A stretch of 64,000 nt of DNA from Streptomyces sp. NBC_00448 (lineage in GTDB: Bacteria > Actinomycetota > Actinomycetes > Streptomycetales > Streptomycetaceae): positions 1,798,001-1,862,000 of the forward strand of contig NZ_CP107913.1 in the NCBI RefSeq assembly GCF_036014115.1. Reading direction: 5' to 3'. Position 1 is the first letter of the stretch; each line of letters begins with the position of its first letter. Below are positions 1-8,518 of the stretch, one piece after another. The notes under the pieces were generated by a model. It ran no database searches. It saw only the letters and a program-made list of their open reading frames with translations, and was not told where the DNA came from. The translations under genes were made by a program, and so were the position numbers.

Positions 1-2498
1 GCGGAGGTGTAGTGCGAGGCCGCCGCCGTCAGCGGGTGCTTGCCGGTCTTGTGCGAGAAGAGCCAGTAGAAGCCGTCGCCCACGTTGGGGTCGTCCGGCG
101 TGGCCACGGTGGTGGTGTGGTCGGCGGGGGCGTCACCGCTGGTGACGGTGGCACCGTTGACGCCGGCACCCGTGTTGGCGTCGGTGACGTTGCCGACCAC
201 GATGCCGCCGGCCACCGGGTCGTAACTGCGCTGGCCGACGAAGACGTTGTCCAGCTCCCACCAGTAGGCCCAGTCGCCGGTGTAGTGGAAGCGCACCTTG
301 ACGTCGCTCTTGCCCGCGTAGTCGGTCAGCGGCACCTCGACATGGCCGTTCACGGCCGTGGTGGTCTTGTGCCACACGGTGGACCAGGTGCCGCCGCCGT
401 CGGTGGAGACGTCGACGTCGGCGACGGAGCCGGTGTACGACTTGTAGTCGGTGTCGAAGCTCAGCAGCGGGCCGCTGGCGGAACTGAGGTCGAAGGACGG
501 CGACACGAGCGAGGTGTCCTGGCTCGCCCCCTGCCCGATGTGGTCGCTGTCGACGATGGCGAAGCCGCCGTCACCGCCGGTGAGGTTGCCGCGGGAGCCC
601 GGGTCGTCGAAGGTCCAACCGCCGTTGCTGCCGTCGGCGTTGGAGACGGTCCAGCCGTCCGGCGGGCCGGTGGTGGAGGTGAACGGCTCGGTCGGTCCGC
701 TCAGCGAGACCGAGTAGCCGGGCGCGTCGGTGGAGGCCGGGTCGACCGGCACCGTGACGTTGGCGGTCTGGTCGGCGGTGCCCACGGTGACCGTCTTGTC
801 CACGGCCTGGTAGCCGGGGTAGTCCGCGGTCACGTGCAGCGTGTACGAGCTGCCCTGGGGCAGCTTCAGGGAGAAGTCGCCGGTGGTCGGGTCGGTGAAG
901 ACCGGACCGCCGGGCACGCCGGCCGCGGTGATCTTCGCGTACAGCGGCCAGCCGTGGCCGGAGCCGTCGGTGACCTTGCCGGAGACGGTCTGCTGCGGCA
1001 CCGAGTCCAGCGCGAACGACTCGGTGACGGTGGCCCCGTCGTCGAGCTGCACGCCGGTGGCCGAGCCGTCCGCGTAGCCGTACGCGGAGGCGGTCAGGTC
1101 GTAGGCGCCCGGCGGGATGTCCAGCTTGTAGCTGCCGTCGGCGCCCGAAGTGGCGCTGTGGTCACCGGCCTTGACGATCGCGCCGGAGATCGGGTCGCCG
1201 GTGGCGTGGTCGGTGACCTTGCCGCTGATCACGCCGTGCGGGCCGCTGCGGAACGCGGCCAGGCCGTTGGGCGTGCCGAGCCCGGTCGGGCCGTCGTAGC
1301 CGGGACCGGCGGTGCACAGGGCAGCCGGGGTGCAGCTGCCGTTGTTGCCGGTGGTCACGTCGTTGAGCGCGCCGGCCTGGGCGTAGGGGTACGCGTTCGG
1401 GTACGTGCCGTCGCCGGGGGTGCCGGCCGACGCGTAGACGCCCGCGATGAGCGGGGACGACGCGCTGGTGCCGCCGTACACCGACCAGCCGCCGCCACCG
1501 TAGGTCTGGTAGACCGAGACGCCGGTCTCGGGGTCGGCGACCGCGGAGACGTCGGCGACCGTGCGGTTGTCGCAGGCGGTGTCGGTCTGGAAGGCCGGCT
1601 TGGGCTCGTAGAGCGAGCAGCCGGAACCGGGGCCGCCGTAGGCGTTGTTCCACACCGACTCGGACCAACCGCGGCTGGTGCCGGTGTCCTTGGTGAGTGC
1701 GGTGCCGCCGACGGAGGTGACGTACTGCGAGGCGGCCGGGTAGCTCACCCCGTAGTCGCCGTCACCGGAGGAGGCCACGACCGCCACGCCCGGGTGGTTG
1801 TAGTACGGGTCCATCGAGGTCGCCTCGGAGGGGTCCTCGCCGCTGCCGGGGGTGGAGTCGTAGCCGGTGCCGTAGGAGTTGGAGACGTACTTCGCGCCGA
1901 GCGCGACCGCCTCGTCCACCGCGGCGCCGAGGTCCTCGAAGTTCGCCGTGTCCGCCTCGACCAGCAGGATGTGGGCGTTCGGTGCGGCCGCGGAGACCAT
2001 GTCGATGTCGAGGGAGATCTCGCCGGACCAGTCGGGGTCGGGCGAGGGCAGGTCGTCGGTGCCGCCGCGCTGGCTCACCTTGGTGAAGCAGCCGCTGTCC
2101 ACGGTGCACGCGGGCAGCCCGAACTGGTCGCGGTAGACGGCCAGGTCGGCCGCCGCGTTCGGGTCGTCGTACGCGTCGACGATGGCGACCGTCTGGCCCG
2201 CACCGCCGTCCGCGGGAAGCGCGTAGGCGCTCTGCAGGTCGCCGGCCCCGAAGCCGGCCGGGGTGGCGGCGTGCGGCTGGACCCCCTTCTTGGCGGGCAC
2301 GTCGGTACGCCGCAGCGCGAAGCAGGAGAACTGGCCGGGCTTGGGGGTGCCGCACGCACGGACCGCGCCGGTGTGGGACTTGGTGGCCGCGGGCGCGGCC
2401 GATGCCGTTGCCGCCAGGGGCACTTGCAGCCCCAGCGCGGCAAGCGCGGCGGTCGTGAGCGCGGCGACCACGCCGCGTCTGAGGAAGGGTATGCGCAA
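1..2498 (-). CDS. Secreted S53 (sedolisin) family serine-carboxyl peptidase, 3' end outside window
   Basis: Predicted exported protease. The likely start is TTG at 2498, behind GGGAGA, followed by a basic then Ala/Leu-rich signal peptide (about 35 residues). S53 hallmarks are visible: Glu160 and Asp164 in GEISLDID, and the nucleophile Ser345 in GGTSASSP. The stretch ASSGDGDYG is typical of the oxyanion-hole region. After about residue 380 come repeated carboxypeptidase-regulatory-like beta domains and a jelly-roll-like segment (VDVSTDGGGTWS), which probably act in substrate or surface binding. The frame is open to base 1, so the C-terminus is missing. S8 subtilases are excluded because no Asp/His pair of that family is seen. 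Family call is firm; substrate unknown. Confidence 0.85.
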   Translation of the reverse strand, partial: MRIPFLRRGVVAALTTAALAALGLQVPLAATASAAPAATKSHTGAVRACGTPKPGQFSCFALRRTDVPAKKGVQPHAATPAGFGAGDLQSAYALPADGGAGQTVAIVDAYDDPNAAADLAVYRDQFGLPACTVDSGCFTKVSQRGGTDDLPSPDPDWSGEISLDIDMVSAAAPNAHILLVEADTANFEDLGAAVDEAVALGAKYVSNSYGTGYDSTPGSGEDPSEATSMDPYYNHPGVAVVASSGDGDYGVSYPAASQYVTSVGGTALTKDTGTSRGWSESVWNNAYGGPGSGCSLYEPKPAFQTDTACDNRTVADVSAVADPETGVSVYQTYGGGGWSVYGGTSASSPLIAGVYASAGTPGDGTYPNAYPYAQAGALNDVTTGNNGSCTPAALCTAGPGYDGPTGLGTPNGLAAFRSGPHGVISGKVTDHATGDPISGAIVKAGDHSATSGADGSYKLDIPPGAYDLTASAYGYADGSATGVQLDDGATVTESFALDSVPQQTVSGKVTDGSGHGWPLYAKITAAGVPGGPVFTDPTTGDFSLKLPQGSSYTLHVTADYPGYQAVDKTVTVGTADQTANVTVPVDPASTDAPGYSVSLSGPTEPFTSTTGPPDGWTVSNADGSNGGWTFDDPGSRGNLTGGDGGFAIVDSDHIGQGASQDTSLVSPSFDLSSASGPLLSFDTDYKSYTGSVADVDVSTDGGGTWSTVWHKTTTAVNGHVEVPLTDYAGKSDVKVRFHYTGDWAYWWELDNVFVGQRSYDPVAGGIVVGNVTDANTGAGVNGATVTSGDAPADHTTTVATPDDPNVGDGFYWLFSHKTGKHPLTAAASHYTS

Positions 2499-2775
2499 GG
2501 TGGGTCTCCCTTGGGCGTGACCTGATGCCGGGTGTTCGCCGGCTGCGGCCCGATCGAACCGCTGGCGTATACCTGTGCATCACCGACCCCATGGGAATCC
2601 TTTACGCATTGACGGATACCTGACATCGTTGCCACGCGCCGGACCGTCACGTTTACGCCACCCGGCTCACCGCGCCCACACGGCACCCTCACCACACCCG
2701 CAGCGGATCACCACCGCACCCACACCACACGCCTCTTGACGCAGGCCGCCGACCTGCGGTGAACCCGCCCTCGGA

Positions 2776-2970
2776 TCAGGCCGGTTCCTGCGTGCCCACC
2801 CCCGCGAGCAGGGCGAGCTCGCTGTCCGCCTCGCCGCCGGGCGCAGTCGTGTGGACCACGATCCGCAAGGTGCCCCGGTGGGTGGCCAGGACGTCGCAGT
2901 CGAGTTCCGGCCGCGAGGTCGCGTACGCCCGGACCCGGACCCCTCGACCCGGACCCGGCGGCCTTTCCGG
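2776..2970 (-). pseudogene. Coding-like remnant after the LuxR-type gene
   Basis: Immediately after the TGA of the LuxR-type gene the same frame stays open for 64 codons and ends in TGA at 2776-2778. Codon third positions are almost all G or C, and the peptide (with DCDVLATHRGTLRIVVHT) looks like real protein, not a shadow. No ATG or GTG lies at its beginning; a TTG and a GTG occur only near the middle. It may be a remnant of a lost gene, a 3' extension cut off by a stop, or a small protein with an internal start. I do not recognise the family. The 277 bases up to the peptidase start hold no other feature I can support. Confidence 0.35.
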
Positions 2971-4107
2971 TCAGTCCAGCCAGCCGTTGCGCGCCGCGTG
3001 CCAGACGAGCTGGATGCGGTTGTCGACTCCCGCCGTACGCTGCATCGCCGCGATCCGGCGCTGGACGGTGCGGATCGCGACGCCGAGCGAGCGGGCCATG
3101 GCGGCGTCGGTGCTGCCCATCACGAGCATCGCGAGGATGCGCTGCTGGAGGGTGCCGTCGCCCGTGCCGGGGCGGGCCAGCGGCACCCCGCCGGACCAGA
3201 CGCTCTCGAAGAGCATCACCAGGGCGTCGAGCAGGCCGCTCGCACCGATCACCAGCATGACCGGTTCGGGCGGCAGGGTGTCGGCGCCGAGCAGGACGAG
3301 GGCCACCGAGCGGTCCGCGACGCACATCCGGATCGGCAGCCGGTCGACCACGCGGACGTCCGCACCCGCTGGCAGGCTGTCGAGGGCGCCGTCCACGCCG
3401 TCGGGCTCCTTCTGCACCGCGGCGCGCTCGACGACGACCCGGCGGCGGACCGTGGACACCCCCGATCCGATGGCCTGGAGGAACCCGGCCGGCCCGCCCG
3501 CTCCGGCGAAATCCGCCGCGCCCGCCTGCCCGCCCGCCCGGTCCGGGCCGTCCGACGCGCCCGGGCCACCCGCAGCGCCCAGCTCACCCGGCCCACCCGA
3601 CGCGCCCAGCTCACCCGGATCATCCGGATCATCCGGATCACCCTGCCCGCCGGGCAACTCCGGCTCCACCACCTCCGTGCCCCCGGGTGCGAAGACCAGC
3701 AACTCCCCCCGGGCCTGCCGCAGTACGGCGCCCAGCCGGACCCGTACCGCCTCGGCGCCCTCTACGGCCTGGACCACCTCCTCGGCCCGGTGGCCCTCGT
3801 GCACCCGCTGGTACTCCACCGCGAGCCGGTCGAACAGCGCCCGGCCGCGCACCAGTTGCTCCTGTACGCGGGACAGCAGCGGGAGCAGCCCCTCGTGCGG
3901 CGGCAGCGGGTACCAGCGGTCGTCCAGGCCCAGCCGGGCCAGGCCGCGTGCGGCCAGTTCCACGCACGCGGCCCGCGCGGCCTCCTCGGACAGCCCCGCC
4001 TGCCGGGCCAGTTCGGCGACCGCCACTCCCCTGGTCGCCACCAGCAGCGGATAGGCCCGGTCCGCGTGGGCACTCAACCCGAGTGCTTCAAACGGGCGTT
4101 CGGTCAT
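2971..4107 (-). CDS. LuxR-type helix-turn-helix regulator with TrmB-like N-terminus
   Basis: Predicted cytoplasmic transcription factor of 378 aa; start ATG at 4107. Residues about 20-65 form a winged-helix-like domain (VAVAELARQAGLSEEAARAA), and residues about 315-378 a LuxR/GerE DNA-binding domain (ILAMLVMGSTDAAMARSLGV, ending HAARNGWLD). This combination is common in actinobacterial regulators that carry no receiver domain. Residues about 151-207 are a Gly/Asp/Pro-rich low-complexity insertion, partly encoded by short tandem repeats. The target is unknown. It stands alone between the S53 peptidase and the MFS gene on the same strand, so it could control either or only itself. Confidence 0.8.
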   Translation of the reverse strand: MTERPFEALGLSAHADRAYPLLVATRGVAVAELARQAGLSEEAARAACVELAARGLARLGLDDRWYPLPPHEGLLPLLSRVQEQLVRGRALFDRLAVEYQRVHEGHRAEEVVQAVEGAEAVRVRLGAVLRQARGELLVFAPGGTEVVEPELPGGQGDPDDPDDPGELGASGGPGELGAAGGPGASDGPDRAGGQAGAADFAGAGGPAGFLQAIGSGVSTVRRRVVVERAAVQKEPDGVDGALDSLPAGADVRVVDRLPIRMCVADRSVALVLLGADTLPPEPVMLVIGASGLLDALVMLFESVWSGGVPLARPGTGDGTLQQRILAMLVMGSTDAAMARSLGVAIRTVQRRIAAMQRTAGVDNRIQLVWHAARNGWLD

Positions 4108-4238
4108 GATCGTGAACTGTAGTCCCCGGCCCCCGGCCGAATGTCGGACTTTGCCGATCCCGTCGCACCCCCGGCCGTACGCGGGCGATCCGCGCACAAG
4201 GGGTCAGCTACGCAAGGGAGCCCATACACGACCGATAC

Positions 4239-4254
4239 GTGACCGACAGGTCAC
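4239..4254. promoter_or_regulatory. Inverted repeat upstream of the LuxR-type gene
   Basis: GTGACC-GACA-GGTCAC is a perfect 6+4+6 inverted repeat about 130 bases upstream of the LuxR-type start codon, between that gene and the terminator of the MFS gene. It could be an operator of the LuxR-type gene. It is short, so chance occurrence in GC-rich DNA is possible. Confidence 0.3.
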
Positions 4255-4266
4255 CGACCGTGTCCA

Positions 4267-4304
4267 CCCGGCCGCGGCGGACCCAAGTGCCCGCCGCGGC
4301 CGGG
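4267..4304. terminator. Hairpin after the MFS gene
   Basis: A perfect 14-bp stem (CCCGGCCGCGGCGG and its complement) with a 10-nt loop begins 35 bases after the MFS stop codon on the minus strand. It has no T-tract, as is usual for Streptomyces terminators. Confidence 0.7.
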
Positions 4305-4313
4305 CCGTTCACC

Positions 4314-4358
4314 CCCGCTCGACCCAATCCCGCTCGACTCACTCCCGCTCGGCCGAGA
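4314..4358. repeat. 15-bp tandem repeat across the MFS stop codon
   Basis: Three 15-bp units, each beginning CCCGCTCG on the plus strand, start at 4314, 4329 and 4344. The MFS stop codon (4339-4341) lies in the middle unit. On the minus strand each unit is five codons, so the repeat could have moved the C-terminus by slippage. Confidence 0.6.
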
Positions 4359-6045
4359 GCGACGCCAGCTCCCGTTCCACCGCCCGCTCGTGCGCCTCGG
4401 CGTCCTCGCGGGCCCGCTTCGGGCTCCACCGCCCGGCCATCACAAACACGAACGGCACGAACAGCACCTGGCCACCGACACAGATCCACCACCAGTCGCG
4501 CCACTGCCCGGGCCCGTCCGCGGACGCCTTCTGCACCTTCGCACCATAGGAGTCGAGCACCGCGAGCTGCGGCTGCGCCTTCGCCACCACGGCCAGGCCG
4601 TCCGGCCCGACCTGCTGAACGGCCTGCGCGGTCAGGGCCGCCGGGGCCTTGCCGGGCGGGTACTTGCCGAGTTCCGCGAACAGTTGCGGGTGCTGCTTGA
4701 CGATCGCCAGCGCGGGCCCGGCCGCCTGCGAGGCCGCGGTGACCTGCGTGCCGTGGTCGACCAGCGGCGTGACCGAGGTGACCAGCACCGGGATGAACGC
4801 GGCCGACACGGCCACCACGATCCGTACCGTCCAGCCCCACACCGCCAGTCCGGTCGCGGTCGCCGCCGGGTTGCGCTTCTCCACGGTCTCGGTGAAGCCC
4901 GCCATCCACGGCCCGTAGGCGATGCCGCTGAAGACCCCGATGCCGATGAAGAGCCAGGCGAAGGTGTAGTAGCCGGTGCTCTGGTGGGTGGCCCGGGAGG
5001 CGAACACCGCGGTGACCGCGATCGATCCGACCGCGCCGACCACCATGAACGGCTTGCGGACCTTCAGCCGGTCCGAGAGCAGCCCGACCGCGACCAGGGC
5101 GATCGCGTTCGCCGCCCAGTACCAGTTGGCAAGGGCGTTCGCGCGCTGCTCGCTGTAGCCGAAGGTGGTCGCGAAGTAGACCACGAAGTTGCCGACGGCC
5201 GCGTAGTACAGCAGCAGGAACAGCGCGATGGCCAGTGCCGAGCCCGCCACGTCCAGCCGCAGCATCCCGCGCCACTCGCCGCGCCGGGAGACGGCGGGCT
5301 CGATGCCCTTGGCGCGCGCCTCGACCAGCGCCCGGTCCCGCAGGCTGACCATGATCTGGTCGCGGACCGCCGGCGCCAGCTCGCGCAGCGCCACGAGCGC
5401 GACCACGAACACCGCGAAGCCCGCGATCGCCGAGTAGCGCAGCTCGTCCTGCCAGCTCGCGCTGTCCAGCGTGTGGCTGGTGACCATGGTGACCACGAGG
5501 CTGCCGATCACCGGCCCCATCGTCCAGTACCCCATCGCCGTGGCCCGCCCGAGCTGCGGCGAGAAGTCCCTGATCAGCGCGGGCGTGGCCACCAGCACGA
5601 TGCCCTCGACAAAGCTGACCAGCGCGAAGAGCACCAGGTAGGTGGCCTTGCCGCCCGCGTGCGGCAGCCCGAAGAAGACCAGCCCCGACGCGACCAGCAG
5701 CCCGTAGACCACCATGTTCGCCCGGCCCCACCGGTCGGCGAGCCCGGCCAGCAGCGACGCGAACGCGCCGACCGCGTTGCCGATCACCGACACCCACACG
5801 AAGTAGCGGTACGTCATCCCGAAGTGCGTGATGATCGACGTCGCCACGGCGTACTGCACGTAGAGCATGTAGTAGAGCACGATCGTGGTGAGCACCACGA
5901 TCGCCAGGCAGCCGATCCGGCGCGCGGTGGGCGGGTAGCCGACCAGGTCGCGCCGGTAGAGCCGGGTGAGTGCGCCGCGGGGGCCGGCGCCGGGTGCGCC
6001 GGGGCCGGGTCTGTCGGCTTCGAACGAGGTCGGGGTGGCGGACAT
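4339..6045 (-). CDS. MFS transporter with a large extracytoplasmic loop
   Basis: Major facilitator superfamily membrane transporter of 568 aa; substrate unknown. The start is ATG at 6045, behind GGAGGAG; an upstream ATG at 6078 is less likely. About 12 hydrophobic segments are visible, with the MFS A-like motif LADRWGRANM after TM2 and a related LSDRLKVRKP in the second half. Between the last two membrane segments lies a roughly 100-residue hydrophilic stretch rich in Ala, Gln and Pro (from TPLVDHGTQV to GPGQWRDWWW), much longer than usual MFS loops. A perfect operator-like palindrome lies 74 bases upstream of the start, so expression is probably controlled by a repressor encoded elsewhere. 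Confidence 0.85.
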   Translation of the reverse strand: MSATPTSFEADRPGPGAPGAGPRGALTRLYRRDLVGYPPTARRIGCLAIVVLTTIVLYYMLYVQYAVATSIITHFGMTYRYFVWVSVIGNAVGAFASLLAGLADRWGRANMVVYGLLVASGLVFFGLPHAGGKATYLVLFALVSFVEGIVLVATPALIRDFSPQLGRATAMGYWTMGPVIGSLVVTMVTSHTLDSASWQDELRYSAIAGFAVFVVALVALRELAPAVRDQIMVSLRDRALVEARAKGIEPAVSRRGEWRGMLRLDVAGSALAIALFLLLYYAAVGNFVVYFATTFGYSEQRANALANWYWAANAIALVAVGLLSDRLKVRKPFMVVGAVGSIAVTAVFASRATHQSTGYYTFAWLFIGIGVFSGIAYGPWMAGFTETVEKRNPAATATGLAVWGWTVRIVVAVSAAFIPVLVTSVTPLVDHGTQVTAASQAAGPALAIVKQHPQLFAELGKYPPGKAPAALTAQAVQQVGPDGLAVVAKAQPQLAVLDSYGAKVQKASADGPGQWRDWWWICVGGQVLFVPFVFVMAGRWSPKRAREDAEAHERAVERELASLSAERE

Positions 6046-6118
6046 ACGGCTCCTCCTGGAGTGCTGGACCCCGGGCACACGTGCCGCGGGACCACGGCCG
6101 AGGTTGCGGTGAGGGTAG

Positions 6119-6134
6119 TACCGACCAGTCGGTA
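6119..6134. promoter_or_regulatory. TetR-type operator palindrome upstream of the MFS gene
   Basis: TACCGAC-CA-GTCGGTA is a perfect 7+2+7 palindrome. This ACCGAC/GTCGGT form is typical of TetR-family operators. It lies 74 bases upstream of the MFS start and about 205 bases upstream of the divergent kinase start, so it fits the MFS promoter. No TetR gene is adjacent; the nearest, at 21252-21869, has a different palindrome beside it. Confidence 0.65.
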
Positions 6135-6339
6135 TGCCTAGGGGGTGCGCGCATCCGGAACGGGGGGGAAGCGCGTCGGGCGGACGGGGGAAAGGACGTC
6201 GAGCGTGACGGGGAAGGTGCGCCGGTCCGGGCCGCGCGCCCGTTACCGCCCACGGACTTTGTGGAAGGGTCGTAACAAGCCCTGTGGGACTGCTGGTTCA
6301 CGATGGCCGGCGCCGACCGATCTCGGATACGGTGCCGGC

Positions 6340-8319
6340 ATGGTTGCGCACGGGGGGCAGGACGAGGGCCGGAGCTTCGATCTCGACGGGAGCGGTGCGA
6401 CACCGCTGACCTCGGAGGACCCGCGCCGGATCGGCGCGTTCCCGGTGGTCGGGCTGCTCGGCGTCGGCGGGATGGGCCGGGTGTACCTCGGGGTCGCGGA
6501 GGACCGCTACACCGCGGTCAAGCGGGTCCATCCGGTGCTGGCCCAGGACCCGGACTTCCTGCGGCACTTCAAGCACGAACTCGACAACCTGGCCAGGCTT
6601 CCCGCGGGCGTCAGCGTCCCGCTGCTGGCCACCGACCGCACCGCGAACCCGCCGTGGTTCGCCACGGAGTACATCCCCGGGGTCACCCTCACCGAGGCGG
6701 TACGCCTGCACGGCGGACCACTGCCCCGGGCGGCGCTGTGGTACCTGCTGCGTGAACTGGCCGCCCGGCTCAAGGCGTTGCACGCCCTGGATATGCTGCA
6801 CCGGGACGTCAAGCCGTCCAACGTGATGCTGACGCTCGACGGGCTCGCCCTCATCGACTTCGGCATCGCGCGGGCCGCCGACCAGAGCCGGCTCACCAAG
6901 ACCGGGATGGTGCTCGGCACGCCCGAGTACATGGCACCCGAACAGGCCCAAGCCGTACGCCCGTTGACCGCGGCCGCCGACGTGTTCGCGCTCGGCAGCC
7001 TGCTCTACTTCGCGGCGACCGGCGCCTCGCCCTTCGGCACGGGCTCCGGCCTCGAAGTGCTCTACCGCATCGTGCACACCGAGCCGGACCTGTCCGCGCT
7101 GCGCGGCCTGGACCGCGAACTCGCCGACCTGGTCGCCGCGTGCCTCGACAAGTCCCCCGCCGCCCGGCCCACCGCGGCGGACCTGCTCGACCGCGTCGCG
7201 GAAGGCGCCGCTCCCGCCGCCGCGGCCTGGCCGGCCGCGGTCGCCGAACAGCTGGAGCGGCGCGCCGCGTTCGCCGCCGCCGTGCCCGCACTCGATGAAC
7301 TCACCTCCGCCACGGTGGACTTGAAACCGGCGCCTCCCGCCGCGCCGGCTGCTGCGATCGCGGGCGCCGCGGCGGCCGGGCAGGAAGGCACGTCGGCGGA
7401 GCCGCCACCCGCCGGCCCCCCGGAAGTCGGCGGCGACCCCGAGAAGCGCGTACGCCCGCCCGAAGCGCCCAAGCGGCGCTCCCGCAAGCTCGTCCTGATC
7501 ATCCCGATCGTCCTGGCGGCGGGCGGGGTCTCCGCCGTCACCCTCCTGCCGTACGCGTTCTCGCACACCAACGGGAAGCCGTCCGCCGCTTCCTCGTCGG
7601 GGCTGTCCGTGTCGCCGTCCGCCGACCCCGGCGGGCCGTCGTCCTCGGCGCACCCCGGCCACTCGACGTCGGCGTCCGCGTCGGCCTCGGGGCACTCCTC
7701 CGCCGCGGGCGCGAAGTCGGGCTCGGGCTCGGGCTCGAAGAAGTCGGGAACGGGGTCGGCGGGCGGAACCGGCGGCTCGCACAGCGGCACCAGCGGCACC
7801 AGCGGGGGAAGCGGGGGCACGTCCGGGGGCGGGTCGTCCTCGTCGGGGGGCTCGTCCTCGTCCTCGGGCGGGTCCTCCTCCGGCGGGTCCGGTGGGGGCA
7901 CGACCAAGATCGGCTCGGCGGGGACCTATCGCATCAAGGACGCGGCCGACGGCGGCTGCCTCACGCAGGACACCAGCAGCGGCGGCCCCAGTGCATACGC
8001 GGTGAGCGGCTCTTGCGGGTCGGAGTACAGCCCATACTACGAATGGACCTTCTCGCCCGGCCCGAACGGCACCTTCAAGGTGATCAACAAGGGCACCGGT
8101 GACTGCCTCACCGCGTTCATGGCCAGCGGCTGGATCAACATGGACGCGTGCGGCTCCAACTCCGGCCAGTACTGGCGGATCGGCGCCACGAAGTCCTCCG
8201 GCAGCACGCTGGAGAACACCACCTACTGGCAGTGCATGCAGTTGGCCGCCTCCGCGGAGGTGACCGCCTGTGACTCCACGGACGCCGCGCAGCGGTGGAG
8301 CTACGCCGGCAAGGGCTGA
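6340..8319 (+). CDS. Receptor-like serine/threonine protein kinase with ricin-type lectin-like ectodomain
   Basis: Membrane-anchored Hanks-type kinase of 659 aa. The start chosen is ATG at 6340, which places the glycine loop (LGVGGMGRVYLG) near residue 45; no strong ribosome-binding site is visible. Catalytic features include Lys61 (TAVKRV), HRDVKPSN with Asp156, DFGIA and GTPEYMAPEQ. An Ala/Pro linker leads to one membrane segment at about residues 383-405. Then follow a long Ser/Gly-rich spacer and a Cys- and Trp-containing domain at about 527-659 (GGCLTQDTS, GDCLTAF, QCMQL, QRWSY) that resembles a ricin-type beta-trefoil. The layout suggests sensing of an extracellular glycan or wall component, which is inference. 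No phosphatase or substrate gene is adjacent. Confidence 0.85.
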   Translation: MVAHGGQDEGRSFDLDGSGATPLTSEDPRRIGAFPVVGLLGVGGMGRVYLGVAEDRYTAVKRVHPVLAQDPDFLRHFKHELDNLARLPAGVSVPLLATDRTANPPWFATEYIPGVTLTEAVRLHGGPLPRAALWYLLRELAARLKALHALDMLHRDVKPSNVMLTLDGLALIDFGIARAADQSRLTKTGMVLGTPEYMAPEQAQAVRPLTAAADVFALGSLLYFAATGASPFGTGSGLEVLYRIVHTEPDLSALRGLDRELADLVAACLDKSPAARPTAADLLDRVAEGAAPAAAAWPAAVAEQLERRAAFAAAVPALDELTSATVDLKPAPPAAPAAAIAGAAAAGQEGTSAEPPPAGPPEVGGDPEKRVRPPEAPKRRSRKLVLIIPIVLAAGGVSAVTLLPYAFSHTNGKPSAASSSGLSVSPSADPGGPSSSAHPGHSTSASASASGHSSAAGAKSGSGSGSKKSGTGSAGGTGGSHSGTSGTSGGSGGTSGGGSSSSGGSSSSSGGSSSGGSGGGTTKIGSAGTYRIKDAADGGCLTQDTSSGGPSAYAVSGSCGSEYSPYYEWTFSPGPNGTFKVINKGTGDCLTAFMASGWINMDACGSNSGQYWRIGATKSSGSTLENTTYWQCMQLAASAEVTACDSTDAAQRWSYAGKG

Positions 8320-8389
8320 CCCGACGGCGATCGGGCGCCGATCCCCGCACAGCTCCGCCAGGCCCCCAAGGCGCCCCGCCCCACCAGAC

Positions 8390-8434
8390 GTCAAGGGAAC
8401 CTTGACAACGCGGGCGCGTCAAGGTCTCCTTGAC
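8390..8434. promoter_or_regulatory. Array of four alternating half-sites (two GTCAAGG-N3-CCTTGAC palindromes)
   Basis: Two perfect 7+3+7 palindromes, at 8390-8406 (centre GAA) and 8418-8434 (centre TCT), have centres 28 bp apart. The inner half-sites also form CCTTGAC-N11-GTCAAGG. The array ends 85 bases before the start of the HTH gene at 8519. CTTGAC resembles a -35 element, so bound protein could overlap a promoter. I do not recognise the motif as that of a named regulator. Confidence 0.7.
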
Positions 8435-8518
8435 ACGGAGCCGGCCCCGCCGTTTCCCGCCGACGGGTACCCGGCGGCCTCGGACCGCCGCGGCACGACT
8501 CCCCCGGAGGCAGACGCG

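Noticed and set aside
12-2525. Long plus-strand open frame opposite the S53 peptidase
   Set aside because: It is Val/Arg/Gly-rich with no family motif; the opposite strand carries the clear peptidase. Long antisense frames are normal at this GC content.
8329-8343. GATCGG-GCG-CCGATC hairpin after the kinase gene as terminator
   Set aside because: The stem has only 6 bp, too weak to call.
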